Assembly (NCBI RefSeq): GCF_029893585.1
Contig: NZ_JARXYX010000029.1
Location: forward strand, 62,001-126,000
Source of the DNA: Streptomyces sp. LBL
GTDB lineage: Bacteria > Actinomycetota > Actinomycetes > Streptomycetales > Streptomycetaceae
Length of the DNA stretch: 64,000 nt
Reading direction: 5' to 3'
In this document: piece by piece, positions 1 to 8,659 of the stretch
Position numbering within the stretch: the stretch's first letter is position 1
Layout: every line of letters begins with the position of its first letter
Notes under the pieces: model-generated
Databases searched by the model: none
Told to the model about the DNA's origin: nothing
The model's input: the letters and a program-made list of their open reading frames with translations, nothing else
Translations under genes and position numbers: made by a program

Positions 1-455
1 CGCGCGTACCGATCCCGATCGATCTGCGCGCCGACTGGGTCGGAGCGCTGGCCGACGCCGGCTTCGACCCGGCCGCACCGAGCGTCTGGCTGGCCGAGGG
101 GTTGCTGTTCTACCTGCCCAGCGCCGCCGAGACGTACCTCATCGACACGGTGGACCGGTTGAGCACGGGGGGAAGCGCTCTGGCGTTCGAGGTCAAGCTC
201 GAAAAGGACCTGCTGGAATACCGCGACAGCCCGCTCTACACCGCGACGAAACACCAGATCGGCATCGACCTGCTCAGCCTGTTCGATGGAGAGCCGCGGC
301 CCGACTCCGCAGGCGATCTGGCGGGCAAGGGCTGGTCCGTATCGGTCCACACCCCCTTCGACTTCACCCGCCGGCACGGACGCGGCCCGCTGCCCGAGCA
401 GAACGACGCGCTGGCGGGTAACCGGTGGGTGTTCGCGAACAGGCCCCGGCCGTAG
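1..455 (+). CDS. SAM-dependent methyltransferase, LCMT/TIGR00027 type (C-terminal part)
   Basis: This is the 3' end of a gene that begins before the window; the reading frame is open from base 3. The visible 150 residues contain a WLAEGLLFYLP segment, typical of the leucine carboxyl methyltransferase-like family (TIGR00027) in actinobacteria, and later an AFEVK strand and a C-terminal RWVFANRP tail. These proteins bind S-adenosylmethionine through an N-terminal Rossmann fold that lies outside the window. The substrate cannot be told. The gene ends about 410 bases before the next one. Family assignment is from the motif only. Confidence 0.75.
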   Translation, partial: RVPIPIDLRADWVGALADAGFDPAAPSVWLAEGLLFYLPSAAETYLIDTVDRLSTGGSALAFEVKLEKDLLEYRDSPLYTATKHQIGIDLLSLFDGEPRPDSAGDLAGKGWSVSVHTPFDFTRRHGRGPLPEQNDALAGNRWVFANRPRP

Positions 456-868
456 ATCGAGGGCCGTCTGGACAGGGCCGAGCTGCCGCACCCGCCGGGC
501 CCGGCCCTCGCCGTACGTCGCGGCGAGGGCACCCAGGGTCCGCGGACAGTCCTGGTTCGCGGCCCCGGCGGTGCCGACAACCGTGATGCCGCGGTCGCGG
601 ACGATCTGCAACACCGCCGTTCGCGACGGCGAGGTTGCGGTGCTCGTCCTCGGCCCCAAGCATGGCCTCAAGGGAACAGTGACAGAGCCCCTCGGAGACC
701 TCGGAGGGGCACGTCCCGGGAAGACGTGAGAGCCATGACGTTTCGTGCGGCCCGGCCCGCCGGCCGTCGCCGGGGAAGGTGCCCCCGACCGGCATACGTG
801 CGATCGGCATGCCCCCGACCGGCATACGTGCGATCGGCATGCCCTCGACCGGCATGCCCTCGACCGGC
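456..868. other. intergenic stretch, no gene seen
   Basis: No convincing coding region is visible between the methyltransferase end and the SDR start. The right-hand 90 bases are a direct repeat array described separately. The long open frame on the minus strand here and through the next gene lacks any recognisable family and is judged a GC-skew shadow. Confidence 0.5.
779..868 (+). repeat. 30-bp direct repeat array before the SDR gene
   Basis: Two copies of a 30-bp unit beginning gcatgcccccgaccggcata are followed by two 15-bp partial units (gccctcgaccggcat). The array is in frame with the downstream gene and could encode an N-terminal extension of MPPTGIRAIG and MPSTG repeats. The conserved domain starts at the ATG at 869, so the array may instead be leader DNA offering several alternative in-frame ATGs. 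Confidence 0.7.
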
Positions 869-2449
869 ATGACCGGCGACGACCGGCCGCTGCGCTGTCT
901 GGTCACCGGCGCCACCGGTTACCTGGGCGGCAGGCTGGTGCCGGAGTTGCTGGCGGCCGGGTACTCGGTGCGCTGCCTGGCCCGCTCGCCCGGCAAGCTG
1001 CGGGACCATCCGTGGGCAGGGCAGGTGGAGGCCGCGCGCGGGGACGTGACGGACGAGGAGTCCGTGCGCGCGGCCATGGAGGGAATGGACGTCGCGTACT
1101 ACCTGGTGCACGCGCTGGGCACCGGGCGTGGTTTCGAGGAGAGGGACCGGCGCGCGGCCAGGATCTTCGGTGAGCAGGCGCGTGCCGCCGGAATCCGGCG
1201 GATCGTCTATGTCGGCGGGCTGACTCCTGCCGGAGTACCCGAGTACGCGCTGTCGCCCCATCTGCGGTCCCGCGCGGAAGTGGGCCGCATCCTCCTGGCC
1301 TCGGGTGTGCCGACCGCCGTACTGCGGGCGGCTGTGATCATCGGCTCGGGTTCGGCCTCGTTCGAGATGCTGCGCCATCTGACCGAGCGGCTCCCCGTGA
1401 TGGTGACCCCGAGCTGGGTGCGCACCCGTATCCAGCCGGTCGCCGTCCGCGACGTGCTCCGCTTCCTCGTGGGGTGCGCGGGGCTGCCGTACGACGTGAG
1501 CCGGGCCTTCGACATCGGCGGGCCGGATGTCGTCACGTACGAGGAGATGATGCGGCGGTACGCCGTCGTCGCCGGGCTGCCGAAACGGGTCATCGTCCCC
1601 GTTCCGCTGCTCACCCCCCGGTTGTCCAGCCTCTGGGTCGGTCTGGTCACACCGGTGCCGGGCGCTCTCGCGCGTCCGCTGGTCGAGTCGCTGAAGCACG
1701 AGGTGGTCTGTGCCGAGCGGGACATCGTCCGTCATGTGCCGGACCCGCCGGAGGGACCGGTCACCCTCGACCGGGCGATCCGGCTGGCTCTGCGGCGCGT
1801 GCAGGACGCGGACGTGGCCACCAGGTGGTCCTCGGCCTCGACTCCCCGCGCCCCCAGCGACCCGCTGCCGAGTGACCCGTTGCCCGGCGATCCGTTGCCG
1901 AGCGACCCGTTGCCGAGCGACCCCGACTGGGCGGGCGGGAGCCTCTACACGGATCACCGCGAGCGGACGGTCGCGGCGTCGCCGCAGGCGCTGTGGCGGG
2001 TGGTGGAGGCGATCGGCGGCGAGAACGGCTGGTACTCCTCGTCGATGGCCTGGTCCCTGCGGGGCCGGCTGGACACCCTGGTGGGCGGTGTCGGCCTGCG
2101 CCGGGGCCGCCGGGACGCGACCCGGCTGCGGGTCGGCGACAGCCTGGACTTCTGGCGAGTGGAGGAGATCGAGCCGGGCCGGCTGCTCCGGCTGCGCGCG
2201 GAGATGCGGCTGCCGGGCCTGGCCTGGCTGGAGATGGCCGTCGACCGGGATCCACAGGGGCGCACGGTGTACCGGCAGCGGGCCCTGTTCCATCCGCACG
2301 GCCTGGCCGGGCACGCCTACTGGTGGGGCGTGGCCCCCTTCCACGCCGTGGTCTTCGGCGGCATGGCCCGCAACATCGCCGCCGCGGCCGAGTCGGCAGC
2401 CCCTGAACCGGCCCGTACCCACTCCCGCACCCACCCCCGTACCCACTGA
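869..2449 (+). CDS. NAD(P)-dependent SDR-family oxidoreductase with C-terminal DUF2867 domain
   Basis: An extended or atypical SDR of about 526 residues. The N-terminus has the nucleotide-binding glycine motif LVTGATGYLGG (about residues 9-19) and a DVAYYLVHALG strand. The second half (about residues 365-520, from the SLYTDHRERTV segment on) matches the DUF2867 domain that is commonly fused to this SDR group. The two parts are joined by a tandem SDPLP linker (about 330-350) encoded by 15-bp repeats. The start at 869 is chosen because homologous sequence begins there; an in-frame start at 779 would add a repeat-only extension. The photolyase follows after 17 bases, so the two probably share a transcript. 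The physiological substrate is unknown. Confidence 0.85.
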   Translation: MTGDDRPLRCLVTGATGYLGGRLVPELLAAGYSVRCLARSPGKLRDHPWAGQVEAARGDVTDEESVRAAMEGMDVAYYLVHALGTGRGFEERDRRAARIFGEQARAAGIRRIVYVGGLTPAGVPEYALSPHLRSRAEVGRILLASGVPTAVLRAAVIIGSGSASFEMLRHLTERLPVMVTPSWVRTRIQPVAVRDVLRFLVGCAGLPYDVSRAFDIGGPDVVTYEEMMRRYAVVAGLPKRVIVPVPLLTPRLSSLWVGLVTPVPGALARPLVESLKHEVVCAERDIVRHVPDPPEGPVTLDRAIRLALRRVQDADVATRWSSASTPRAPSDPLPSDPLPGDPLPSDPLPSDPDWAGGSLYTDHRERTVAASPQALWRVVEAIGGENGWYSSSMAWSLRGRLDTLVGGVGLRRGRRDATRLRVGDSLDFWRVEEIEPGRLLRLRAEMRLPGLAWLEMAVDRDPQGRTVYRQRALFHPHGLAGHAYWWGVAPFHAVVFGGMARNIAAAAESAAPEPARTHSRTHPRTH

Positions 2450-2466
2450 GGGAGGTTCAAGGGACC

Positions 2467-3837
2467 GTGCGCGTCTCCGTCGCCCTGTTCACCGCGGACC
2501 TGCGGGTGCACGACAACCCGGTCCTGCAGGCCGCGCTGAGGGACGCGGAGCGCGTGGTCCCGCTCTTCGTCGTCGACACCGGCATCCGCCGCACCGGCTT
2601 CGCCGTACCCAACCGCGCGGTGTTCCTCGCCGACAGCCTGGCCGACCTCGACGCGGCCCTGCGGGCTCGGGGCGGCCGACTGGTGGCGCGCGTCGGCGAC
2701 GTGGTCGAGGAGACCTGCCGGGTCGCGGCGGAGACCGGGGCCGCCGCGGTGCACATCGCGGGCGGGGTGAGCCACTACGCGGCACGGCGCGAGGACCGGC
2801 TGCGGGCGGGGCTGGCCGGCGACCGACGCGAACTACGCGTCCACGACGCCTCGTTGACGGCCGTACCCCCAGGGGCGCTGACACCCGCGGGCAAGGACCA
2901 CTTCGCGGTCTTCACCCCGTACTTCCGCCGATGGGAGAGCTTCTCCGTACGCGGCGTCCTGCCGGCGCCGGACGCCGTACGGGTACCGGACGACGTACAC
3001 TCGGCCGGCCTTCCCGGTACGGAGTCCCTCGCGTCGGGCTCCACGTCGCCGAGCCTGCCCGTCGGCGGTGAATCCGAGGCCCGCCGCAAGCTGCGGTCAT
3101 GGCTGTCCGGCCCGCTGTCCGCATACGACGACCAGCACGACGACCTGGCCGCCGACGCGACCTCCCGGCTCTCCCCTTACCTGCACTTCGGCTGCCTCTC
3201 ACCCACCGAACTGCTGCACCGGGCCCGCGCACAGGACAACCCCGGGGCGCATGCCTTCGTCCGCCAACTGGCCTGGCGGGACTTCCACCACCAGGTCCTG
3301 GCGGCCCGCCCCGACGCGGCCGACCACGACTACCGCTCCCAGCACGACCGCTGGCGCCGCGCCACGAAGGAGATCGAAGCCTGGCAGGACGGCCGTACGG
3401 GCTACCCCATCGTCGACGCGGCTCTGCGACAGCTCCGCCACGAGGGCTGGATGCCGGGCCGGGCCCGCCTGCTCGCGGCGAGCTTTCTCGCCAAGACGCT
3501 GTACGTGGACTGGCGGGTGGGAGCCCGCCACTTCCTGGACCTCCTCGTCGACGGCGATGTCGCCAACAACCAGCTCAACTGGCAGTGGGTCGCCGGGACC
3601 GGCACGGACACCCGCCCGAACCGGATCCTCAACCCACTCGTCCAGGCACGCCGGTTCGACCCCCACGGGGAGTATGTACGCCGCTGGCTCCCCGAGCTCC
3701 GGCACCTCGACGCCACGACGGTCCACCGTGTCCCCCACCTGGACGAAGCCACCCGTGCGGGCCTGGACTACCCCGCCCCGATCGTGAACCTCGCGTCGGC
3801 CGCCGCCCGATTCAGGGAGCGGCGGGGAGTCGGCTGA
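2467..3837 (+). CDS. phr: deoxyribodipyrimidine photo-lyase (class I)
   Basis: A 456-residue cryptochrome/photolyase protein, normal in length for the class I family. Residues 1-130 form the antenna-binding domain (VALFTADLRVHDNPVL). The C-terminal FAD domain carries the signature GWMPGRARLLAASFLAK and the region DGDVANNQLNWQWVAGTG with tryptophans of the electron-transfer chain. It repairs UV-induced cyclobutane pyrimidine dimers using blue light. The start is a GTG preceded by gggaggttc. It lies 17 bases after the SDR gene; pairing of a photolyase with an SDR/DUF2867 gene is common in actinobacteria. CPD rather than 6-4 specificity is inferred from overall class. Confidence 0.93.
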   Translation: MRVSVALFTADLRVHDNPVLQAALRDAERVVPLFVVDTGIRRTGFAVPNRAVFLADSLADLDAALRARGGRLVARVGDVVEETCRVAAETGAAAVHIAGGVSHYAARREDRLRAGLAGDRRELRVHDASLTAVPPGALTPAGKDHFAVFTPYFRRWESFSVRGVLPAPDAVRVPDDVHSAGLPGTESLASGSTSPSLPVGGESEARRKLRSWLSGPLSAYDDQHDDLAADATSRLSPYLHFGCLSPTELLHRARAQDNPGAHAFVRQLAWRDFHHQVLAARPDAADHDYRSQHDRWRRATKEIEAWQDGRTGYPIVDAALRQLRHEGWMPGRARLLAASFLAKTLYVDWRVGARHFLDLLVDGDVANNQLNWQWVAGTGTDTRPNRILNPLVQARRFDPHGEYVRRWLPELRHLDATTVHRVPHLDEATRAGLDYPAPIVNLASAAARFRERRGVG

Positions 3838-3862
3838 CCGTACTCCCCGCCCCAATCGGACT

Positions 3863-3919
3863 GGACAACAACGAACTCCAGGTCACTGACCTGGGGTTTC
3901 CTTATGGGCGGGTGACGAG
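3863..3919. repeat. relic of the tRNA-Gly attachment site (leftmost)
   Basis: This stretch matches the sequence immediately beyond the tRNA-Gly 3' end: gacaacaa, then the hairpin ccaggtcactgacctgg with a gggtttc flank, then gcgggtgacgag, which is the last 12 bases of the tRNA. Beyond that the similarity stops abruptly. The order and orientation are the same as at 15.3, 23.9, 38.5 and 55.2 kb. It probably marks the oldest left boundary of the accretion zone. Confidence 0.7.
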
Positions 3920-4061
3920 GGGCACGGCTTCGCCCGGACAAGTCATCCGTCATTGACTGTCAATGACGTGACGCCTCGTCAGAAAAAAGGGTGATGTTTT
4001 CCCAACCCGCTGACACTCCGGTCCGTCTCTAGGGCGAGCTTCCGGCGAACGGGTGAGGCTC

Positions 4062-4103
4062 CGGGGTCTCCGGGGTTTCCGAGGTTTCCGGGGTTTCCGG
4101 GGG
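4062..4103. repeat. 9-bp tandem repeat
   Basis: Four to five copies of cggggtttc with one or two substitutions lie just upstream of the protease relic. They probably arose by slippage. No promoter function is evident. Confidence 0.6.
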
Positions 4104-4131
4104 CGCAGGACGCTCCTGTCCGATTTCCGAA

Positions 4132-5145
4132 GTGGCTGGAGTTCAGGTGGGGTTACGCGCAAGACCAAGGCGTGCGGTCGTGGTGGCAGGGATGGCTTCC
4201 ACGGCCCTTCTGCTGGGCGGGGTGGCCGAGGCCACGCAGCCCGGCGGGTCGACCGACGGGCGTTCCGGGGCGGTGGCCCAGCGGGCCGGCGGCCCAGGTG
4301 CCGCCCAGGTGGTGAGGACCGTGACGCTGGTCACCGGCGACCGGGTCCTGGTGGACGGCACCGGTCGGGTCACCGGGGTGGAGCGGGCGAAGGGCCGGGA
4401 ACGGATACCGTTCTCGGTCCGGGTGGTCGCCGGGCACACCCATGTGGTGCCCGGTGACGCGGAGTTGCTGCTGGCGCGGGGCAAGCTGGACGCGCGGCTG
4501 TTCGATGTGACCCGGTTGTTGACATCCTCGCCTGCGTGAACGCAGGTGATTCCGGTCAGCACCGCTACGCGGTGCTCCCTTGGGTTCCTGCTTCATCGGC
4601 CCCTGCCACCCGAGGGTGGTCTGACAAGGTCTCCACAGGCTTGACGTCCCGCCAGTCCGGCGGTAGGTCCGCCAACTACGTTGTCGGACAAGGCGAATTT
4701 AGCAGTGCCGCTGCGGCCCTCCGGGCCGCTGGGCTGAGGATGCCCTACACCTCCACCCTGAAGGGTGGAGCCCTGGGCAAGTGTTCGGTAGCGGACGGCT
4801 ACGACGACACGGGCCGCGCCGACCTGCCGCTGATCGTCACGTTCCGGGGCAAGAAGGCGCCCACGATGAGCCCGTTCACGCGAGCGGGGACCACCATCGG
4901 CCGTGCGCTGCCGGTCGTCAACGGCAAGGCGATGCGTCCCGTGAAGAAGCGTGGCGCCGCGTTCTGGGACGCCGTGACCGGCAGCGGCAGCGGCAGTGGC
5001 ACCGGCGCCGCCGATCGCGATGCGGTGGGAACGGCGGAGTTCACCCCTTCCACGGCGGTGGAGAAGGTGTGGCTGGACGGCAGACGCCGGGCCGCCCTCG
5101 ACAAGAGCGTGCCGCAGATCGGCGCACCGACGGCCTGGGCCGCCG
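4132..5145 (+). pseudogene. S8 (subtilisin-like) secreted serine peptidase: only signal peptide and propeptide remain
   Basis: The coding sequence begins with an Arg-rich signal peptide (RARPRRAVVVAGMASTALLLG) and continues into the propeptide typical of large Streptomyces S8 peptidases (TLVTGDRVLVDGTGRV, then RERIPFSVRVV and LLLARGKLDARLFDVTRL). It is interrupted at about 4518 by an IS200/IS605-type insertion, resumes at about 4788 (VADGYDDTGRADLPLIV) and ends at QIGAPTAWAAG. That is exactly where the catalytic domain should start. None of the Asp/His/Ser catalytic motifs follow. The gene is therefore doubly disrupted and cannot make an active peptidase. Confidence 0.8.
4519..4787. mobile_element. 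non-autonomous IS200/IS605-type element inside the S8 peptidase relic
   Basis: The inserted 269 bp separates two halves of a continuous protein match. Its left end reads gacatcctcgcctgcgtgaa and is followed by small hairpins (cctgcgtgaacgcagg, agcaccgctacgcggtgct, ccacccgagggtgg). These are typical subterminal hairpins of Streptomyces IS200/IS605/IS1341 elements. There is no tnpA or tnpB inside, and the ends carry no inverted repeats or target duplication, as expected for the family. The right end contains the hairpin ctccaccctgaagggtggag. Confidence 0.7.
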
Positions 5146-5231
5146 GTCACCGCCGTTGGCTCGTAGTCCCGGGCAAGGGGGCGCCGGCCACGTCCAGAAA
5201 GTCGATAAAGTCGATCGGGACGTACGAGCGA

Positions 5232-5273
5232 TGGCACGACCTGCTCCAGGCCGCCCTGGAGCAGGTCGTGCCA
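5232..5273. terminator. perfect 19-bp stem hairpin
   Basis: tggcacgacctgctccagg and its exact reverse complement are separated by a four-base loop, ccgc. It lies about 80 bases beyond the end of the minus-strand PBP gene, so it could terminate that operon. There is no T tract, as is usual in Streptomyces. The stem ends contain the same ggcacgacct words seen in the attachment-arm repeats elsewhere. Confidence 0.5.
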
Positions 5274-5352
5274 GGTCCGACAGCGGTCTCGCCGACAGCT
5301 GCTTCACCGCCCATGCGCTGCTCGCCGCCACCTTCCACGTCAGTTCGCCGCG

Positions 5353-7251
5353 TCAGTTCGCCGCGTCAGGCTCCGGGGCAATCTTCGCGTCTCTCTCCGC
5401 GGCACTCTTCGGCACGCCCTCCGTGGCGGCCTCCCAGATCCGCGCCGCCACCCTCTGTGAGAACTCCGTCGGCGACGGATCGTTCGGCAGCTGCGCGGGC
5501 ACCGTCGTGCCCTTCCTGCTGCCTGCCCGGTCGGCGAACAGCGCGACCGTCAGGGCGAGCCGCCCGTCGAACCCGGTGGTCCACACGGTCCGCCGAGTGA
5601 TCCCGCCGCCCGCCCCGGAGATGGCGAAACCCATCGGCTCCGCCGAGCCTGCGTTGCCGTTGCCGTTGCCGTCGGGGACGGCGACGGCAACGGGCTTCGG
5701 TCCGGCCCCCGATCGCAGGCCCGCCATCAGCGCCTCCTTCTCGTCCAGGACCTGCCGCACGTCGGGACGTGCCCGGTAGACGGTGCGGCCCCCCTGGGTG
5801 ATGCGTGCGACGGTGTGCGGGGTGGCGTACCTGCCGTCCGCCGCCACCGTCGCGTACGCCGACGCCAGGTCCAGCGGGGTCGGCGCCGCCGTCTTCAGCA
5901 GCTTGCTCAATGGCTCGCCCACCTGCCCCACCTCGCTGAACGGTTCCAGGGCCGTCCCCGCCTCCACCGCCCCGCTCACCGCGTCGTTGAACGACTGCCG
6001 CGCATAGTCCGAGCCCCCGTACAGCAGCCGCACCGCTCCGTCGCCGGGCACCATGCCCACGATGGCGGTGTGCACCCGCATGCCTTTGCCCCCAGGATGC
6101 TCCTGTACCAGTTGTGTGGCTCTGTCCTGCAGCGCCAGGTCGAAAGTGGTCGTCACGCTGTAGCCGCCGCTCGCGAGCCGGTCCTCGGTGATGCCGAGCC
6201 GGTCGGCGGCCTCCTTCGCGGCGACGTCGATCAGGTACTGCCGCTGCCCCTCGGTCTCGCCCGGCGGATAGAACCGGAACGCCGGGAAACGCGCCGCGGC
6301 CCGCTGCTTCGCCGTGATGCTCCCGCTCGCGGCCATCGCGTCGAGCACCCACTCCCAGCGGTTCTCCAGCTTCGCGGTCACCTTCGGATCGGAGCCCGCC
6401 TTCTCGTAGTACGAGGGGATGTTGACGATGGATGCCAGCGCGGCGCCCTGCGCGACCGTCAGGCTCTTCGCGTCCACGCCGAAGTAGTTGCGCGCGGCGG
6501 ACTGGATCCCGGCCGCACCCCGCCCGAAGTACACGGTGTCGAGATAGCCCTCGAGGATCTCGTCCTTGGTGCGGGTGCGGTCCAGCTTGATCGCGATGAG
6601 CGCCTCACGCGCCTTGCGGGCCAACGAGTGTTCCGGGCTCAGCAGCGCGTTCTTCACGTACTGCTGGGTGATGGTGGAGCCGCCCTGCGGGGCGCCGCCC
6701 GTCAGCGTCGCCAGCATGGCCCGGGTGAGGGCCCGCGGCGAGATCCCGCTGTCCGTACGGAAGGAGCGGTTCTCCGCGGCGATCACCGCGTCCTGCACAT
6801 ACCGGGGAACCGCGGACAACGGGATGTCCTGCCGGTCGACCGGCCCGCGCCGGCCCAGATAGGCGCCGCCCGAGTCGAGGAACACGGTGCTCTGGGTGAC
6901 GGTCTCGGGGTGTGGCTTCGGAACGGACGTCAGGTGGTACGCCACGACGGCCGCCGCACACAGCGTCGCGAGCAGCGTGAGGAAGGCGTGGAACAGCCGG
7001 CGAAGCCGCCGACCCCGGTTGCGCCGGAACCGGATCCGCAGCGGTGCGCGCTCGTGGTGCCGGCGCTGGTGCCGGCGCTGGTGCCGGCGCTCCGACAGCA
7101 GCCCCTTTCTCGGTCGCCGTGGCGTGCGCGCCGGTCGCGGCAGCCTGTCCGGCCCGTTCCTGTCCTCGGTCGCGTTCCCGGTGCTGTCCTTGGTCCCGTG
7201 CCCGGTCCCGGTCCCGTGCCCGGTCCCGGTCCCGTCCCCGATCACGTTCAT
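5353..7251 (-). CDS. GT51 transglycosylase (class A PBP-like) with a degenerate transpeptidase domain
   Basis: A 632-residue bitopic membrane protein. The cytoplasmic tail is Arg/Thr-rich with repeats. One membrane helix lies near residues 85-105. The GT51 domain (about 140-320) has ENRSFRTDSG with the catalytic Glu, QGGSTITQQYVKN and DEILEGYLDTVYFGRG. It should polymerise lipid II outside the cell. The C-terminal part follows a transpeptidase fold, but the SxxK position reads GTALEPF instead of GSTFKPF, and the KTG position reads AGGG. Crosslinking activity is therefore unlikely. The start at 7251 overlaps the stop of the upstream sigma-like gene by four bases (ATGA), so the two are translationally coupled. 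Confidence 0.85.
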   Translation of the reverse strand: MNVIGDGTGTGHGTGTGHGTKDSTGNATEDRNGPDRLPRPARTPRRPRKGLLSERRHQRRHQRRHHERAPLRIRFRRNRGRRLRRLFHAFLTLLATLCAAAVVAYHLTSVPKPHPETVTQSTVFLDSGGAYLGRRGPVDRQDIPLSAVPRYVQDAVIAAENRSFRTDSGISPRALTRAMLATLTGGAPQGGSTITQQYVKNALLSPEHSLARKAREALIAIKLDRTRTKDEILEGYLDTVYFGRGAAGIQSAARNYFGVDAKSLTVAQGAALASIVNIPSYYEKAGSDPKVTAKLENRWEWVLDAMAASGSITAKQRAAARFPAFRFYPPGETEGQRQYLIDVAAKEAADRLGITEDRLASGGYSVTTTFDLALQDRATQLVQEHPGGKGMRVHTAIVGMVPGDGAVRLLYGGSDYARQSFNDAVSGAVEAGTALEPFSEVGQVGEPLSKLLKTAAPTPLDLASAYATVAADGRYATPHTVARITQGGRTVYRARPDVRQVLDEKEALMAGLRSGAGPKPVAVAVPDGNGNGNAGSAEPMGFAISGAGGGITRRTVWTTGFDGRLALTVALFADRAGSRKGTTVPAQLPNDPSPTEFSQRVAARIWEAATEGVPKSAAERDAKIAPEPDAAN

Positions 7252-8414
7252 ATCTGCCCCCAACTGCGGTCCAACCGTGCGGCGACCCTGCCCGAGGCGT
7301 CGTACACCGTGACGATCCGATCGTCCCCGCGCTCGGAGAGGAGCGCCTGCACGGTCTTCCTGGGCAGTGGCGTGCTCGCGTACCAGATGCCCCACCCCGG
7401 ACTGCCCGCCAGGACGAGGACCTTCGCGGGGGTCCTGCCGCCGTCGCCGGTTCTCACCTCGACGCGGCCCGGATCGCCGCTCAGGCCGTGGAAGAGGCCC
7501 GACATGAAGAACCCGCCGTTCACGCTGTCCACCCGGAGGGAGACGCCCGGTTCGTCGAGTGGGCGGACGCTGTCGTCCCCGGGGAAGGGGCCCGACCGGA
7601 CGGGCACGGACCAGTGCCCATCGGCGGCCGTCAGCCACATCCGTACGCCCGTCCCTGCGGTCACCCGCTCGCCCGGCGACACGACCCGGATCGGGCTCGT
7701 GGCCTGACGACCGCCGTCCCCTGGCCGGGCTCCGGACGTCCCGTCCTGCGCACCGCCACCCCCGAGACGGTCGCCGGCGAAGAGGGCGACGGGTATGAGC
7801 AGCGCCGCGCAGGCGGCCGAGGCCACGGCAAGGCGGCGTCGTCGCCGAATGCGGCCCCCTGCCTGGAGGTCGGCCAGCGGCACCTCGGACGGGACGGTGT
7901 CCCGGGCGGCACGGGTGAACACCTCCCGCAGCTGCCCGGGGTCTGCCCCGGCCTCCTTCAGACCGTGTCTGGCATGGGCACGCACCGCACCCACCGAGCA
8001 GCCCAGCAACTGGGCGATCTCCGCGTCCGCCAGCCCCTCCCAGACCCGTAGCACCACAACGGCCCGTCGGCGCGCGGCCCACCGTCCGCGCAGCCGACGA
8101 CGCAGGTGGTTACGGACCAGACAGCGCCGCACGTGGAAATCCACGTCGTTGCGCGGAACGCGTCGCCACCGCGCGCACATCCGCACCAGCGTTCTCCGCG
8201 CCAGTTCCTCCGCGGCACCGGGGTCGTCGGTGAGCAGCCGAGCGGTCACGACCAGCCCGGACCAGTGCTTCCGGGCGTACGCGGCGAAGTCGTGGCCGGT
8301 GGGGAGCACGGGGAGTACGGGGAGCACGGGGAGTGGGGGTGCGGGGAGTACGTCGGGGGTCGGTGGCACGTGGGCGGTCCTTCGGCTCGGGAACTCGGTC
8401 GTGGCCGGACGCAT
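7248..8414 (-). CDS. SigE-type ECF sigma-like protein fused to a membrane-anchored C-terminal domain
   Basis: About 388 residues. A Pro-rich head is followed by an ECF region-2-like helix bundle (about 45-115: FAAYARKHWSGLVVTARLL) and a region-4 HTH (VWEGLADAEIAQLLGCSVGAVRAHA). A transmembrane helix (about 197-216) and an extracytoplasmic domain of about 170 residues come next. In standard SigE-family loci the sigma factor and the membrane protein are two genes; here they are one. The gene couples by ATGA overlap to the PBP-like gene and diverges from another ECF gene at 8660. Start choice: ATG at 8414; a GTG 45 bases downstream is an alternative. A cell-envelope-stress role is inferred from context only. 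Confidence 0.75.
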   Translation of the reverse strand: MRPATTEFPSRRTAHVPPTPDVLPAPPLPVLPVLPVLPTGHDFAAYARKHWSGLVVTARLLTDDPGAAEELARRTLVRMCARWRRVPRNDVDFHVRRCLVRNHLRRRLRGRWAARRRAVVVLRVWEGLADAEIAQLLGCSVGAVRAHARHGLKEAGADPGQLREVFTRAARDTVPSEVPLADLQAGGRIRRRRRLAVASAACAALLIPVALFAGDRLGGGGAQDGTSGARPGDGGRQATSPIRVVSPGERVTAGTGVRMWLTAADGHWSVPVRSGPFPGDDSVRPLDEPGVSLRVDSVNGGFFMSGLFHGLSGDPGRVEVRTGDGGRTPAKVLVLAGSPGWGIWYASTPLPRKTVQALLSERGDDRIVTVYDASGRVAARLDRSWGQI

Positions 8415-8550
8415 GGGGCCGTCCGTCCTGGTCGGGCAACCCGTCGGTCGTGCAAGTAGGTTGAGCAGGCAGCGAGCCAACACCGTGAGGAAAGAGGGAG
8501 CCTGGAACCCGTGTGCGCCGTCTTCCTGGTGGGGTTGCGCTTCGCTGGAT

Positions 8551-8605
8551 GCGTCCTACGCGTCCTGCGCGACCTACGAGACCTACGAGACCTACGCGAT
8601 CTGTA
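8551..8605. repeat. degenerate 9-10 bp tandem repeat in divergent promoter region
   Basis: Repeated gacctacgag/gcgtcctacg units fill part of the gap between two divergent sigma-factor genes. The array sits 55-110 bases upstream of the ATG at 8660. Confidence 0.6.
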
Positions 8606-8659
8606 CGCACGGCGGAGGTGGCCAGGTTGCAAGGAAAGGGCAGAGATTCCGGTGGGGGC

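Noticed and set aside
668..2446. Long minus-strand open frame opposite the SDR gene
   Set aside because: No family features and typical arginine/proline-rich shadow composition; the plus-strand frame has clear Rossmann and DUF2867 motifs.
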